This document shows, piece after piece, positions 1 to 8,291 of a DNA stretch of 64,000 bases; positions within the stretch are counted from its first letter, which is position 1; each line of letters begins with the position of its first letter. The translations under genes and the position numbers were made by a program. This stretch comes from Selenomonas dianae (lineage in GTDB: Bacteria > Bacillota > Negativicutes > Selenomonadales > Selenomonadaceae). The stretch covers positions 1,540,001 to 1,604,000 of the forward strand of contig NZ_CP128650.1 of the NCBI RefSeq assembly GCF_030644225.1, given 5' to 3'. A model generated the notes under the pieces. The model was not told the DNA's origin, ran no database searches, and saw only the letters and a program-made list of their open reading frames with translations.

Positions 1-36
1 GCGCACACCTGCGAGCGCTGTTTCAAGTACATTCAT
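1..36 (-). CDS. rfbC: dTDP-4-dehydrorhamnose 3,5-epimerase, N-terminal fragment
   Basis: Only the first 12 codons lie in the window, and the gene runs off the left edge. The start ATG (34-36, minus strand) follows an AGGAG ribosome site and sits 9 bases after the rfbA stop. The visible residues MNVLETALAGVR match the usual opening of RfbC epimerases, which begin with a Met, a VxET motif and LxGV. RfbA followed by RfbC is the common order in dTDP-L-rhamnose operons. The call rests on these 12 residues and the neighbour, so it is tentative. Confidence 0.6.
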   Translation of the reverse strand, partial: MNVLETALAGVR

Positions 37-45
37 GTCGATCTC

Positions 46-921
46 CTATACGTCCTTGATAAGACGCTTCAAATAAATGCCGTACTCATTCTTTGCAAGG
101 GGCTCGGCGAGCCGAAGTACCTGCTCTGCGTCGATATATCCCATGCGGTAGGCGATTTCCTCAATGCAGGAGATCTTGAGCCCCTGCCGCGCCTGTATGG
201 TCTGAACAAATGTCGCCGCCGAGAGCAATGACTCGTGTGTCCCCGTGTCGAGCCACGCATAGCCGCGCCGCAAGCGCTCCACGCGCAGCTTGCCCGCTGC
301 GAGATAGGTCTTGTTGACGTCTGTGATTTCGAGCTCTCCGCGTGCCGAGGGACGGATTTCCCGCGCGATACGGACGATGTCACTGTCGTAAAAGTACAGT
401 CCCGTAACAGCATAGTTTGACTTCGGCTCTTTCGGCTTTTCCTCCAACGAGAGTGCGTTGCCGTCCGCATCGAAGGAAACAACACCATACCGTTCGGGAT
501 CGGACACATAGTAGGCGAACACGGTCGCCCCATCGTCATGGCGCACAACGCGCTGCAAAACCCGTGCAAAGTCCGAACCATAAAAGATATTGTCGCCAAG
601 GACGAGCGCACACCCCTCCCCCGCGATAAAGTCCGCACCGATGATAAATGCCTGTGCGAGACCGTCGGGGCTCGGCTGTACGGCGTACGATATGGAGATG
701 CCGAGCTGACTGCCATCCCCAAGGAGCGCCTGATAGAGCGCACTGTCCTGCGGGGTTGTGATGATGAGAACATCCCGTATCCCCGCGAGCATGAGTGTAC
801 TCAGCGGATAGTAGATCATCGGCTTGTCGTAGATCGGCATGAGCTGTTTCGATACGACCTTCGTCAGCGGGTAGAGCCGTGTCCCCGAGCCTCCTGCGAG
901 GATAATTCCCTTTTCGATCAT
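46..921 (-). CDS. rfbA: glucose-1-phosphate thymidylyltransferase
   Basis: This 291-residue protein is full length for RmlA/RfbA. The enzyme joins glucose-1-phosphate and dTTP to give dTDP-glucose, the first cytoplasmic step of dTDP-L-rhamnose synthesis for cell-surface polysaccharide. The nucleotide-binding signature GGSGTRL is at residues 10-16, the sugar-binding GDNIFYG near 109, and the [12 protein letters not shown] stretch near 160 is typical of the short, dTDP-specific group. The start ATG at 921 follows a GAGAGGTGACGGG ribosome site. It is the first gene after a minus-strand promoter at 969-998 and is followed 9 bases later by rfbC, so the two are almost certainly co-transcribed. Confidence 0.96.
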   Translation of the reverse strand: MIEKGIILAGGSGTRLYPLTKVVSKQLMPIYDKPMIYYPLSTLMLAGIRDVLIITTPQDSALYQALLGDGSQLGISISYAVQPSPDGLAQAFIIGADFIAGEGCALVLGDNIFYGSDFARVLQRVVRHDDGATVFAYYVSDPERYGVVSFDADGNALSLEEKPKEPKSNYAVTGLYFYDSDIVRIAREIRPSARGELEITDVNKTYLAAGKLRVERLRRGYAWLDTGTHESLLSAATFVQTIQARQGLKISCIEEIAYRMGYIDAEQVLRLAEPLAKNEYGIYLKRLIKDV

Positions 922-949
922 CCCGTCACCTCTCCGATCAATCTCATTC

Positions 950-998
950 TTGATGAATCATACATTTGATTATATAATATGTCATGAAAAAAAATCAA
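950..998. promoter_or_regulatory. overlapping divergent promoters for rfbA (-) and the 1052 gene (+)
   Basis: Minus strand: TTGATT (993-998), 18-base spacer, TATAAT (969-974), reading toward rfbA. Plus strand: TTGATG (950-955), 17-base spacer, TATAAT (973-978), reading toward the gene at 1052. The two -10 boxes share two bases, so polymerase should not occupy both at once. Both are near-consensus sigma-A promoters; activity is inferred. Confidence 0.65.
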
Positions 999-1051
999 CG
1001 CCTTTTTCCGGAGGTGTTTCACGCTCGATTTCGTACATGGAAGGAATTTTT

Positions 1052-1609
1052 ATGAGTACCTCAATAAATTTTGCTGTCGGTGAGCCGTTCCCCCTGCCCG
1101 TTTTGGCGCAGGCGGACGGCGGAATGTTTCAAGTGGACAAAAACGGCATGATGTTCCTGCTCCAACTCTCGCGGACGGACGCCATCGCCGTCGAGGCATT
1201 CCGCACAGGAGAGATCGAGCTTGCCGTGACCGAGTTGAACGGCGTGCTCTTCCTGCTCTACCGCATCGACGGCATCTTCAAGGACGGTTGGGGAGACGCG
1301 CCGCTCTCCCTCTCTCTCGTAAAGGAGGAATTGCTGCCGAACGAACAGAGCCTTGCCGACCCGACCATTCATCTCTATCTGATTGACACCAACCTAAAAA
1401 TACTTCTCGCGCAGAGAACAGCAAGTGTACCCGAGGAATTTGCAGAGATCATCCGAAAAAATGTCCGCGAACAGATGGCTTCACCGCTCTCGGCGCTTGC
1501 CTTCCAAAAGAAGGTCGCTGCGATCTGGGCAGAGAAGTCCGCCGCCGACCTGCGCAGGGTGGCAGGGGCGGCACATACACTGCCGATGGCACTCGGTACA
1601 ATCCATTAA
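1052..1609 (+). CDS. hypothetical protein, 185 aa
   Basis: I do not recognise a family. I chose ATG 1052 because GGAAGG lies 8 bases upstream; the frame stays open back to about 950, but that stretch overlaps the promoter. The protein starts MSTSINFAVGEPFPLPV and has no signal peptide or membrane span. A middle part rich in beta-type segments (VTELNGVLFLLYRIDG, IHLYLIDTNLKILLAQRTA) is followed by an amphipathic helical tail (EEFAEIIRKNVREQMASP). It is probably a soluble cytoplasmic protein. It stands alone, with divergent rfbA on one side and the convergent methionine operon on the other, so context gives no function. Confidence 0.75.
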   Translation: MSTSINFAVGEPFPLPVLAQADGGMFQVDKNGMMFLLQLSRTDAIAVEAFRTGEIELAVTELNGVLFLLYRIDGIFKDGWGDAPLSLSLVKEELLPNEQSLADPTIHLYLIDTNLKILLAQRTASVPEEFAEIIRKNVREQMASPLSALAFQKKVAAIWAEKSAADLRRVAGAAHTLPMALGTIH

Positions 1610-1611
1610 CT

Positions 1612-1660
1612 GCAAAAGCGCCGTTACAGGCCATGACAAGCTCCTCTGCAGCGGCTTTCT
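1612..1660 (-). terminator. possible terminator of the methionine operon
   Basis: Just after the stop of the homocysteine methyltransferase/MTHFR gene, the minus strand reads an imperfect stem (AAAGCCGCTGCAG with CTGTAACGGCGCTTTT) ending in four T. The pairing has bulges, so this is only a candidate. Confidence 0.35.
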
Positions 1661-3466
1661 TTATTTGACGGCCGATTTGACCGCTCTCCGCTCCATAATC
1701 CCCTTGACAATCCGTGCGACGAGCGCCGTCCGTGCAAACGGGGTAATGATGTAGTATCCGTCAATGTACGGCTCGATGTCCTTTGCCATCTCCAGTGAAA
1801 GCCGCACGCCAAGCTCCTCCGCCTCCTCACGGCTGAGTCCATGATAGGCGTTGATGATGCGTTCTTCCACATGAATCCCCGTGATCTCACTCTCCATAAA
1901 GCGTGCGTTGCGCTCGCTGACGACGGGCATGATGCCCCCGAGAATATATGCCCCCGGCAGGGTGTCGCGTGCCGTCCGCAGATTCTCCTTTGCGCGTTCA
2001 CTGAGAACAGGCTGTGTGAAAAATCCCGTTATCCCTGCCTCCAGCTTCTTTTTGGCAAGCCCGAGCTGTGAGGGGAAGTGCTTCGCATTTATGTTAAGAG
2101 CACCGAATACATGGAACGGTACAACCGTACCGCGTTCCCCGAGGCTCTTGATAAAGGCGCTGAGTTTGCGTGAGTTGAACTGATAGACGCTCTTCACCTC
2201 ATCGCGCTCCGCCGTCGGGATGGGATCGCCCGTGATCGCAATCATGTTGTGTACGCCCTCGGCACTGAGTCCGAGCAGGATGGACGTGATCGCGTTGAGG
2301 TTGCGGTCACGGCAGGTCATGTGCGGGATCGGCTCAAGCCCGAGGCTGCGCTGCACACGTCCCGCGAGCATTGCCGCATCCATACGCGCCCGTGCGATGG
2401 GATTGTCCGCGATGGTGATGGCATGAACCCCCGCCGCCTGGAGTTCCCGTGCTCCCTCCATAAATTTATCTGCATTTCCGGTATCAGGCGGATCAAGTTC
2501 AACGGCAATCGGCATTTTCCCCGCTGCCAGTGCCGTGAAAAAGGCGCTCTCCGACGGTACAAGCGATCCTGCACCACGCGTCCGCTGTGCTGCATCTGCC
2601 GTATGTGTTCCGCCCGCCAGTGCGCTGCAAAGGGCGTGAATGTGCGCGGGCGTTGTGCCGCAGCAGCCGCCGACGATGGCAACGCCCTCACGTACGGCAG
2701 CAGCAAGTCCCTCGCCGAAGTAGTCGGGCGCACTCTCATAGATGGTGCGCCCGTCAACAACGAACGGATGCCCCGCATTTGGCATGAGGGAGAGCGGCAG
2801 CGCACACGTGCCGAGATTCTCTACAAGCTCCTTCATTGCCTGAACACCGTTGACACAGTTAAAACCGACGGCATCAATATAGCCGCACGCCGCAACCTCA
2901 CGCACGAGTTCCTCGGCGAAGAATCCGTCCCGCGTATAGCCGCCGGGGAAGGCGGAGAACGAGGTCAAGACAAACGCCTCGGGACAAACCTGCTTGATAT
3001 GAGCCGCCGTTTCGATCAGCCCTTCGGCGGAGGAATTTGTTTCAAAGAGGAAGTACCGTGCCCCTGCAGTCAGAAAAATATCGGCAAGGAAGCGATATTC
3101 CTCGATGATCTCCGCCGGCGGCAGCCCTGAGACAGGCCCGATGTCGGCAAAAACGTATGCGCCCGCCGACTCCGCCGCGCGTGCGGCAATCTCCATGCCT
3201 GCCCGTACGATCCGCCGTACCATCTCCGCGTCGCCCTGGTAGACAATACGGTTTGCCGCGAATGTATTCGTCTTGATCGCCTGCGCCCCCGCACGCAAAT
3301 ACTCTGCGTGTATTTCCGCAATCAGACGCGGGGTCTCGATGTTGGCAAGCTCCACCCCCTTGCCGGACGTATGCGTTTTCTGTCCGTAGTATGTTCCCAT
3401 GCCGCCGTCAAAGACAAGCGGCTTTTTTTGTATATGTTCCCGTATATCCATGCACTCCTGCGCCAT
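1661..3466 (-). CDS. bifunctional homocysteine S-methyltransferase / methylenetetrahydrofolate reductase
   Basis: This 601-residue fusion has the YitJ-type layout. Residues 1-290 form a homocysteine S-methyltransferase barrel: FDGGMGT at 19-25, zinc ligands Cys204 in GFNCVNG and Cys268/Cys269 in GGCCGTTP. Residues 310-600 form a MetF-type 5,10-methylene-THF reductase, including the ITGDPIP, GGIMPV and FTQPV stretches. The reductase supplies 5-methyl-THF, and the first half can methylate homocysteine. A clear AAGGAGG precedes ATG 3466. It starts 20 bases after the metH stop, so substrate maker and user are in one operon. Whether the N-terminal half is active or mainly pairs with MetH cannot be told from sequence. 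Confidence 0.93.
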   Translation of the reverse strand: MAQECMDIREHIQKKPLVFDGGMGTYYGQKTHTSGKGVELANIETPRLIAEIHAEYLRAGAQAIKTNTFAANRIVYQGDAEMVRRIVRAGMEIAARAAESAGAYVFADIGPVSGLPPAEIIEEYRFLADIFLTAGARYFLFETNSSAEGLIETAAHIKQVCPEAFVLTSFSAFPGGYTRDGFFAEELVREVAACGYIDAVGFNCVNGVQAMKELVENLGTCALPLSLMPNAGHPFVVDGRTIYESAPDYFGEGLAAAVREGVAIVGGCCGTTPAHIHALCSALAGGTHTADAAQRTRGAGSLVPSESAFFTALAAGKMPIAVELDPPDTGNADKFMEGARELQAAGVHAITIADNPIARARMDAAMLAGRVQRSLGLEPIPHMTCRDRNLNAITSILLGLSAEGVHNMIAITGDPIPTAERDEVKSVYQFNSRKLSAFIKSLGERGTVVPFHVFGALNINAKHFPSQLGLAKKKLEAGITGFFTQPVLSERAKENLRTARDTLPGAYILGGIMPVVSERNARFMESEITGIHVEERIINAYHGLSREEAEELGVRLSLEMAKDIEPYIDGYYIITPFARTALVARIVKGIMERRAVKSAVK

Positions 3467-3486
3467 ATTGACAGCCTCCTTGCTGC

Positions 3487-5898
3487 TTATCCAAGTACCC
3501 GCCGCGCGATCTCAACCATGCTGCGCGCATCGCCCGCATAGTGATCTGCACCGATCTCCTTTGCGTAGTCCTCCGTCAGCACCGCGCCGCCGACAATGGT
3601 CTCACACGGATGTCCTGCCTCGTGCAAAGCCTCGATGGTCTTTTTCATCGCCGTGACCGTCGTCGTCATCAGTGCCGAAAGCCCGATCAGTCCGACCTTC
3701 TTTTCGATGGCGACCTCCACAACGCGCTGAATCGGTACATCACGTCCGAGGTCGATGATCTGGTAACCGTAGTTTTCGAGAACGACCTTCACGATGTTCT
3801 TGCCGATGTCATGGATGTCCCCCTCCACCGTCGCGAGGATGATCTTGCCCTTTGAAACCCCCTGTCCTTTCTCGGCAAGACGCACCTTGATGAGTTCGAG
3901 CCCCGCCGTCGCCGCATTCGCCGCATTGATGAGCTGCGGGAGGAAGATGATTTCCTTCTCATAGCGGTCGCCCACAATATCAAGCGCCGGAATGACCTTC
4001 TCTTGGATAATTTCCATCGGCTCCATCTCCGTCAGGAGCTTGCGCGTGATGCGCTCCGCATCGTCGGAAAGGCCTCGAATGATGGCATCCATCAGCGGAT
4101 CGACCGCCTCCGAGCCACTCTCCGCAGCAGCATTCTGCACCGCCCCCGCCGCCTCATCGCCCGTAATGCCGAGTTCTTTGCGGCGGCGCATCTCCGCCTG
4201 CTCGGGTGCAAAACGCTCGATGTAGGCGGCGCAGTCCACGTCCTCTCCCGAAACGGCGCGGAAGGACACAACCGCATCCATGACGCCCTTTGTATTCGGG
4301 TTGATGATCGGGAAATCCAGTCCGACGTGCATCGCCTGTATGAGAAAGTTCTCCGTCATATGTCCGCGTGCGGGCAGACCGAACGAAATATTGCTCACAC
4401 CGAGTGCACAGTGCAGTCCGAGGCGTTCGTGCACCTCGCGCACGGCACGCAGCGTTTCCATCGCCTGTGACTGCTGCGCCGAGACCGTGAGCGTCAGGCA
4501 GTCGATGATGATGTCCTCGCGCTCCAGTCCGTACTTCTCCGCCTCTGCCACAATGCGCTCGGCAATGGCGACGCGCTGTGCCGCCGTCTCGGGCAGCCCC
4601 TTCTCATCCATCGCAAGTCCGAGGACTGCCGCCCCGTAGTGCTTCGCCAGTGGAAAGATGGCATCCATGCGCGCACGCTCACCACTGACCGAGTTGATGA
4701 TGACGCGGCCGTTTGTCACGCGCAGCGCCGCCTCGATCACCTTTGGATTTGCCGAGTCGATCTGCAGCGGCAGATCGACGACGCTCTGCACTGCCTTGAC
4801 GACATACGGGATGATCTTTTCCTCATCCACACCCTGCGCACCAACATTGATGTCAAGCACCTGCGCCCCCGCCTCCTGCTGCGAGATCGCGAGCTTTTTG
4901 ATATAGCCGTAATCCTCCTCAAGGAGCGCCTGTTGGAGGCGCTTCTTGCCCGTCGGATTGATGCGCTCACCGATGACGTTGAGTTTGCCGTACTCCGCAA
5001 CGCGCCCCGGCGAGGCGACACCCTTGCGCTTTTTCCGCACGGGACGTTCCGCCGCGCCCTCTGCGACTGCCGATGTGAGCGCACGGATAAAATCGGGCGT
5101 TGTACCGCAGCAGCCGCCCATGATGAGGGCACCGCGCTGCGCGAACACGGCCATCTCACGGCCGAAATCCTCTGCCGTCATCTCGTACGCACCCGTGCGC
5201 GGGTCAGGGAGGCCTGCGTTCGGCTTGACGATGATTGGCAGATCGGTCCACTCCATCAGCTCGTCCACAATCGGCACGAGTTCCACGGGGCCGAGCGAGC
5301 AGTTCACGCCGAACGCAGAAACGCCGAGCGCGTCCAGCGTGACCGCAACGGACGGGACAGCCGCGCCGAGGAAGGTACGCCCGTTCTGCTCGAAGGTCAT
5401 CGTCACCCAGATCGGCAGTTTCGTATGCTCCTTTGCTGCGAGCACCGCCGCCTTGACCTCGTAGAGGTCGGTCAATGTCTCAAAGATGACGAGATCCGCC
5501 CCCGCCTCCTCGCCCGCGACCACCATCTCACGAAAGAGCTCGTATGCCGCCTCAAATGAGAGCGTTCCAAGCGGCTCGACCAACTCCCCGATCGGACCGA
5601 TGTCGAGCGCGACGCGCACACCTGCCGTCCCTGAGCGTTCCGCCGAACGCCGCGCAGTCGCGATATTTGCGGCGATCACCTCCGCCACCGTCCTGCCTGT
5701 CCCTGCGAGCTTGTGTCCGTTCGCACCGAAGGTATTACTGTAGATCACGCGGCTGCCCGCCGCGATATAGTTTCGATGAACCTCCTCGATCACCTCGGGA
5801 TGCTCCATGCCGAAGAGCTCGGGGCGCTCGCCCGGTGCGAGCCCGCGCGCCTGCAACTCCGTCCCCATCCCTCCGTCCAATATCGTTATTTGATGCAT
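3487..5898 (-). CDS. metH: cobalamin-dependent methionine synthase lacking the reactivation domain
   Basis: MetH transfers a methyl group from 5-methyl-THF through cobalamin to homocysteine. This 803-residue form has the homocysteine domain (1-285; zinc ligands Cys200, Cys263, Cys264), the pterin-binding domain (about 310-565, with NVIGERINPTGKK and the DINVGA motif), the B12 cap (about 600-690) and the B12-binding domain. The last carries the DxHDIGK signature at 694-700, where His696 is the cobalt ligand. The protein stops right after the B12 domain, whereas the long form of about 1,200 residues goes on into the SAM-binding reactivation domain. That domain is encoded separately upstream at 6120-6800, with hairpin element A between the two. 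Start ATG 5898 follows GGGGGAT. Confidence 0.96.
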   Translation of the reverse strand: MHQITILDGGMGTELQARGLAPGERPELFGMEHPEVIEEVHRNYIAAGSRVIYSNTFGANGHKLAGTGRTVAEVIAANIATARRSAERSGTAGVRVALDIGPIGELVEPLGTLSFEAAYELFREMVVAGEEAGADLVIFETLTDLYEVKAAVLAAKEHTKLPIWVTMTFEQNGRTFLGAAVPSVAVTLDALGVSAFGVNCSLGPVELVPIVDELMEWTDLPIIVKPNAGLPDPRTGAYEMTAEDFGREMAVFAQRGALIMGGCCGTTPDFIRALTSAVAEGAAERPVRKKRKGVASPGRVAEYGKLNVIGERINPTGKKRLQQALLEEDYGYIKKLAISQQEAGAQVLDINVGAQGVDEEKIIPYVVKAVQSVVDLPLQIDSANPKVIEAALRVTNGRVIINSVSGERARMDAIFPLAKHYGAAVLGLAMDEKGLPETAAQRVAIAERIVAEAEKYGLEREDIIIDCLTLTVSAQQSQAMETLRAVREVHERLGLHCALGVSNISFGLPARGHMTENFLIQAMHVGLDFPIINPNTKGVMDAVVSFRAVSGEDVDCAAYIERFAPEQAEMRRRKELGITGDEAAGAVQNAAAESGSEAVDPLMDAIIRGLSDDAERITRKLLTEMEPMEIIQEKVIPALDIVGDRYEKEIIFLPQLINAANAATAGLELIKVRLAEKGQGVSKGKIILATVEGDIHDIGKNIVKVVLENYGYQIIDLGRDVPIQRVVEVAIEKKVGLIGLSALMTTTVTAMKKTIEALHEAGHPCETIVGGAVLTEDYAKEIGADHYAGDARSMVEIARRVLG

Positions 5899-5939
5899 TC
5901 CATATCCCCCATTACCACTGTCTGTCTATATACAGATGC

Positions 5940-6108
5940 TTGTGTAATCCCGGAAGCGAACCCTAGTGAAACAAGCGAGGAAAGCGTGCGGTATGCCCCG
6001 GCGGATTTCTTTCGTTTAAGCGAAGCGCGTTTAAGAAGTCCGCCGGTATTTGAGCATACAAGCACGCGGTCGCTTGTGCAACGAGGCGTTCGCGTTGGGA
6101 TTACACAA
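5940..6108 (+). repeat. covarying hairpin repeat, copy A
   Basis: A 169-base fold-back element. Outer helix: TTGTGTAATCCC (5940-5951) with GGGATTACACAA (6097-6108), 12 perfect pairs. Inside it, in order: GCGAAC/GTTCGC, ACAAGCGA/TCGCTTGT, GCGTGC/GCACGC, GTATGC/GCATAC, CCGGCGGA/TCCGCCGG and TTTCTT/AAGAAG. Between them sit internal loops CCTAGTGAA/GCAACGAGGC and C/TATTTGA, which recur in copies B and C. It lies 11 bases after the stop of the reactivation-domain gene and before metH, so it is probably transcribed in that operon. Confidence 0.93.
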
Positions 6109-6119
6109 AGATTAATGCG

Positions 6120-6800
6120 CTATGTCCTCGCCCCTTCGCGGCACCTGCGCCCCGCCTTGCGGAACGGACAGTTGCGGAACATCAGGCAGTGCTCGCAGTC
6201 GGGCGGTCGATGCGGCTGCGGCGTACGCGCGATGCCCATGATCGCCGTCACCGATTTGCGCGGAACCATGATCGTCGTCGGTGTCAGCGAAACCCCGATG
6301 CGCCGCGTCATATCGAGCAGTGCAAAGAATTTCGGCTGCTCCGTGATCGGCAGATCGCCGTAGCCGGGGCTGAACCGATCCGTCAGATAGCGCCCCTCCG
6401 CCTCCACGGCGCGGCGCATATCGCTCTCGAAGTTGTTGCAGATGTTCTCAATCGCCGTGCTCGCACACGCATCCATAATGACTGAGTCCGCCGCGTTCAC
6501 AACCTCATAGCGCATCATCAGCCGCTCGACACCGGAACCGAGGGTCGCACCAAAGAGCACAACCTCCTCACACGGCGCAAGCATCCGAGGGATGTCATTT
6601 CCTGCAAACGTCACGCCGAGCACAGCCCCATCTTCAAGAGGCGCATGGCGATACGTCAGGCGCGGGGTCGCCGCCGCCAACACCTCATCTGTACAGCGTT
6701 TGATCTGCGCTGCGATCTCCTCCGTCAGCTCCTGCCCGCGAAAGCCAAGATATTTCAAGATTTCATTCATATTCAGCGTTGTAAAACGCGGTTCAAACAT
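6120..6800 (-). CDS. stand-alone methionine synthase reactivation (SAM-binding) domain protein
   Basis: This 226-residue protein matches the MetH activation domain, which uses SAM and reduced flavoprotein to rescue cob(II)alamin. Supporting features are the AAPRLTYRHAPL stretch, DACASTAIENICNNFE (about 115-130), and RFSPGYGDLPITEQPKFFALLD near 148-170, which resembles the RPAPGYPxxPxHxEK region of the family. The C-terminus (CEHCLMFRNCPFR) has three Cys, not part of the classic domain, that may bind a metal. ATG 6800 is preceded by AGGAG; an upstream in-frame ATG at 6839 has no ribosome site. It is the first gene of the methionine operon, from a promoter at 6848-6876, and supplies what the 803-residue MetH lacks. 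Confidence 0.9.
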   Translation of the reverse strand: MFEPRFTTLNMNEILKYLGFRGQELTEEIAAQIKRCTDEVLAAATPRLTYRHAPLEDGAVLGVTFAGNDIPRMLAPCEEVVLFGATLGSGVERLMMRYEVVNAADSVIMDACASTAIENICNNFESDMRRAVEAEGRYLTDRFSPGYGDLPITEQPKFFALLDMTRRIGVSLTPTTIMVPRKSVTAIMGIARTPQPHRPPDCEHCLMFRNCPFRKAGRRCREGART

Positions 6801-6847
6801 AGTTTCTCCTGTTTTCGTGAAAAAACTTCCATAATACACAGGCTAAG

Positions 6848-6876
6848 AGTATAGCATATTCGAGCAGTGCCTACAA
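6848..6876 (-). promoter_or_regulatory. promoter of the methionine operon
   Basis: On the minus strand TTGTAG (6871-6876), a 17-base spacer and TATACT (6848-6853) lie about 45 bases before ATG 6800. I see no SAM-I riboswitch or S-box core between the promoter and the start; the leader is too short. Confidence 0.65.
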
Positions 6877-6905
6877 TTAACTTTTGTCATATGATAATAT
6901 GTAGA

Positions 6906-7068
6906 GAAAGCACTGATAAATTCAGCACTGCCATATTGACGCATCTTTTTTGCCCGCACTTTGGCGGAAATCCACCCACATAGCCCTTGCTATGCGTCCG
7001 GTTTTCCACCTTGTTCGGACGAAAAAATCTACGCCAATCCGGCAGACTTCATTTTATCAAAGATTCCT
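6906..7068 (-). mobile_element. MITE-like element, copy 1 (diverged)
   Basis: A 163-base element related to those at 47088 and 52354 but in the opposite orientation. Read on the plus strand it begins GAAAGCACTGATAAATTCAG and ends ATTTTATCAAAGATTCC, so the ends are imperfect inverted repeats. The centre holds the GCATAGC/GCTATGC hairpin. No target duplication is visible, suggesting an older insertion. It fills most of the gap between the methionine operon promoter and trpD. Confidence 0.88.
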
Positions 7069-7120
7069 ATGCTATAATACGCCACTATCGTTCTATATAA
7101 AATTGCAGGGAGGACATAAA

Positions 7121-8137
7121 ATGATTAAAGAAGCGATCCGGAAAGTTGTCGGCAAGGAAGATCTCAGCTATGACGAAGCATATGCCGTCATGAATGAGAT
7201 TATGTCGGGTAAAACCTCGGCGGTCGAGAACGCCGCCTACCTTGCCGCACTCTCCACAAAAAGCAGCGGCATGGAGACTATCGAGGAGATCTCGGGCTCT
7301 GCGGCGGCGATGCGTGAGCACGCCGAGCGTGTCGAGCACGATATGGAGGTCATCGACATCGTCGGCACGGGCGGCGACCACTCGGGCAGCATCAACGTCT
7401 CGACGACCGCGTCCTTTCTCGCAGCTGCGGCGGGACTCAAGGTCTGCAAGCACGGCAACCGCGCGGCATCTTCGTGGAGCGGTACGGCGGACTGCCTGGA
7501 GGCGCTCGGTGTGAACATCGACCAGTCACCTGCAAAGGTGCGTGCGGAACTTCGCGCCATTGGCATGGCTTTTCTCTTTGCACAACGCTATCACCGCTCC
7601 ATGAAGCACGTCGGAGCAATTCGTCGCGAGCTCGGCATCCGCACGGTGTTCAACATCCTCGGCCCGCTCACGAATCCCGCGCGTCCTGCCTCAATGCTGC
7701 TTGGCGTCTACAGCGCACATCTGCTGCGCCCACTCGCAAACGTACTGCCCAGTCTTGGTGTGAAGCGCGCACTCATCGTCCACGGCACAGACGGTATGGA
7801 CGAGATCAGCATCGGTGCACCGACCCTCATGCACGAGATCGCAGACGGCTGGGAACGCTCCTACGAGATCCGCCCCGAGGATTTCGGCATCACCCCCGCA
7901 GCGAAGGAAGCGATTCGCGGCGGTAAGCCCGACGAAAACGCAGCTGTCACACGCGGCATCCTCAGCGGCACGATCACGGATGCACGCGCGGATGTCTGCC
8001 TTCTGAACGCAGGCGCCGCCATCTACATCGGCAGTGCCGTCCCCTCCATTGCGGACGGCATTGCAGCAGCACGTCGCACCATCGCCGACGGTACAGCCCT
8101 TCGAAAGCTCGACGATTTCATCGCAATCTCCCAATAA
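7121..8137 (+). CDS. trpD: anthranilate phosphoribosyltransferase
   Basis: TrpD joins anthranilate and PRPP, the second committed step of tryptophan synthesis. The 338-residue product is full length. PRPP and substrate motifs are visible: [16 protein letters not shown] (about residues 80-95), [15 protein letters not shown] (about 108-122) and [12 protein letters not shown] (about 168-180). ATG 7121 has GGGAGG 7 bases upstream; the frame runs back to 6950 through the MITE-like element and is not coding there. TATAAT at 7073-7078 is a likely -10 box with a weak -35. The gene is alone, with no other trp gene beside it, so either the pathway genes are dispersed or this copy is a paralogue. Confidence 0.93.
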   Translation: MIKEAIRKVVGKEDLSYDEAYAVMNEIMSGKTSAVENAAYLAALSTKSSGMETIEEISGSAAAMREHAERVEHDMEVIDIVGTGGDHSGSINVSTTASFLAAAAGLKVCKHGNRAASSWSGTADCLEALGVNIDQSPAKVRAELRAIGMAFLFAQRYHRSMKHVGAIRRELGIRTVFNILGPLTNPARPASMLLGVYSAHLLRPLANVLPSLGVKRALIVHGTDGMDEISIGAPTLMHEIADGWERSYEIRPEDFGITPAAKEAIRGGKPDENAAVTRGILSGTITDARADVCLLNAGAAIYIGSAVPSIADGIAAARRTIADGTALRKLDDFIAISQ

Positions 8138-8170
8138 AAGAACACGACAACGATCGAGATTAGGACGAAA

Positions 8171-8248
8171 GTACAGGACTTTCAACCTATGTTCATTGTA
8201 TCCATTTCGGTGGAGGATGGGACATTTCCTGTACACGCACCATCCTCC
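8171..8248 (+). other. possible pseudoknot in the trpD-mcp gap
   Basis: Two perfect helices interleave: GTACAGGA (8171-8178) pairs with TCCTGTAC (8227-8234), and GGAGGATGG (8212-8220) pairs with CCATCCTCC (8240-8248). The order a-b-a'-b' is a pseudoknot, or two mutually exclusive hairpins. It does not match any riboswitch core I know. Function is unknown. Confidence 0.45.
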
Positions 8249-8291
8249 GATGCAGTGTCTCCGGCTTACTTATCAGAAAAAAGCTGTCCTC

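Noticed and set aside
5713-6363. Plus-strand frame spanning hairpin copy A
   Set aside because: It overlaps the metH and reactivation-domain genes on the other strand; the frame through the element is not kept in copies B and C.
6801-6905. SAM riboswitch for the methionine operon
   Set aside because: The promoter lies about 45 bases before the start, leaving no room, and no S-box core is present.
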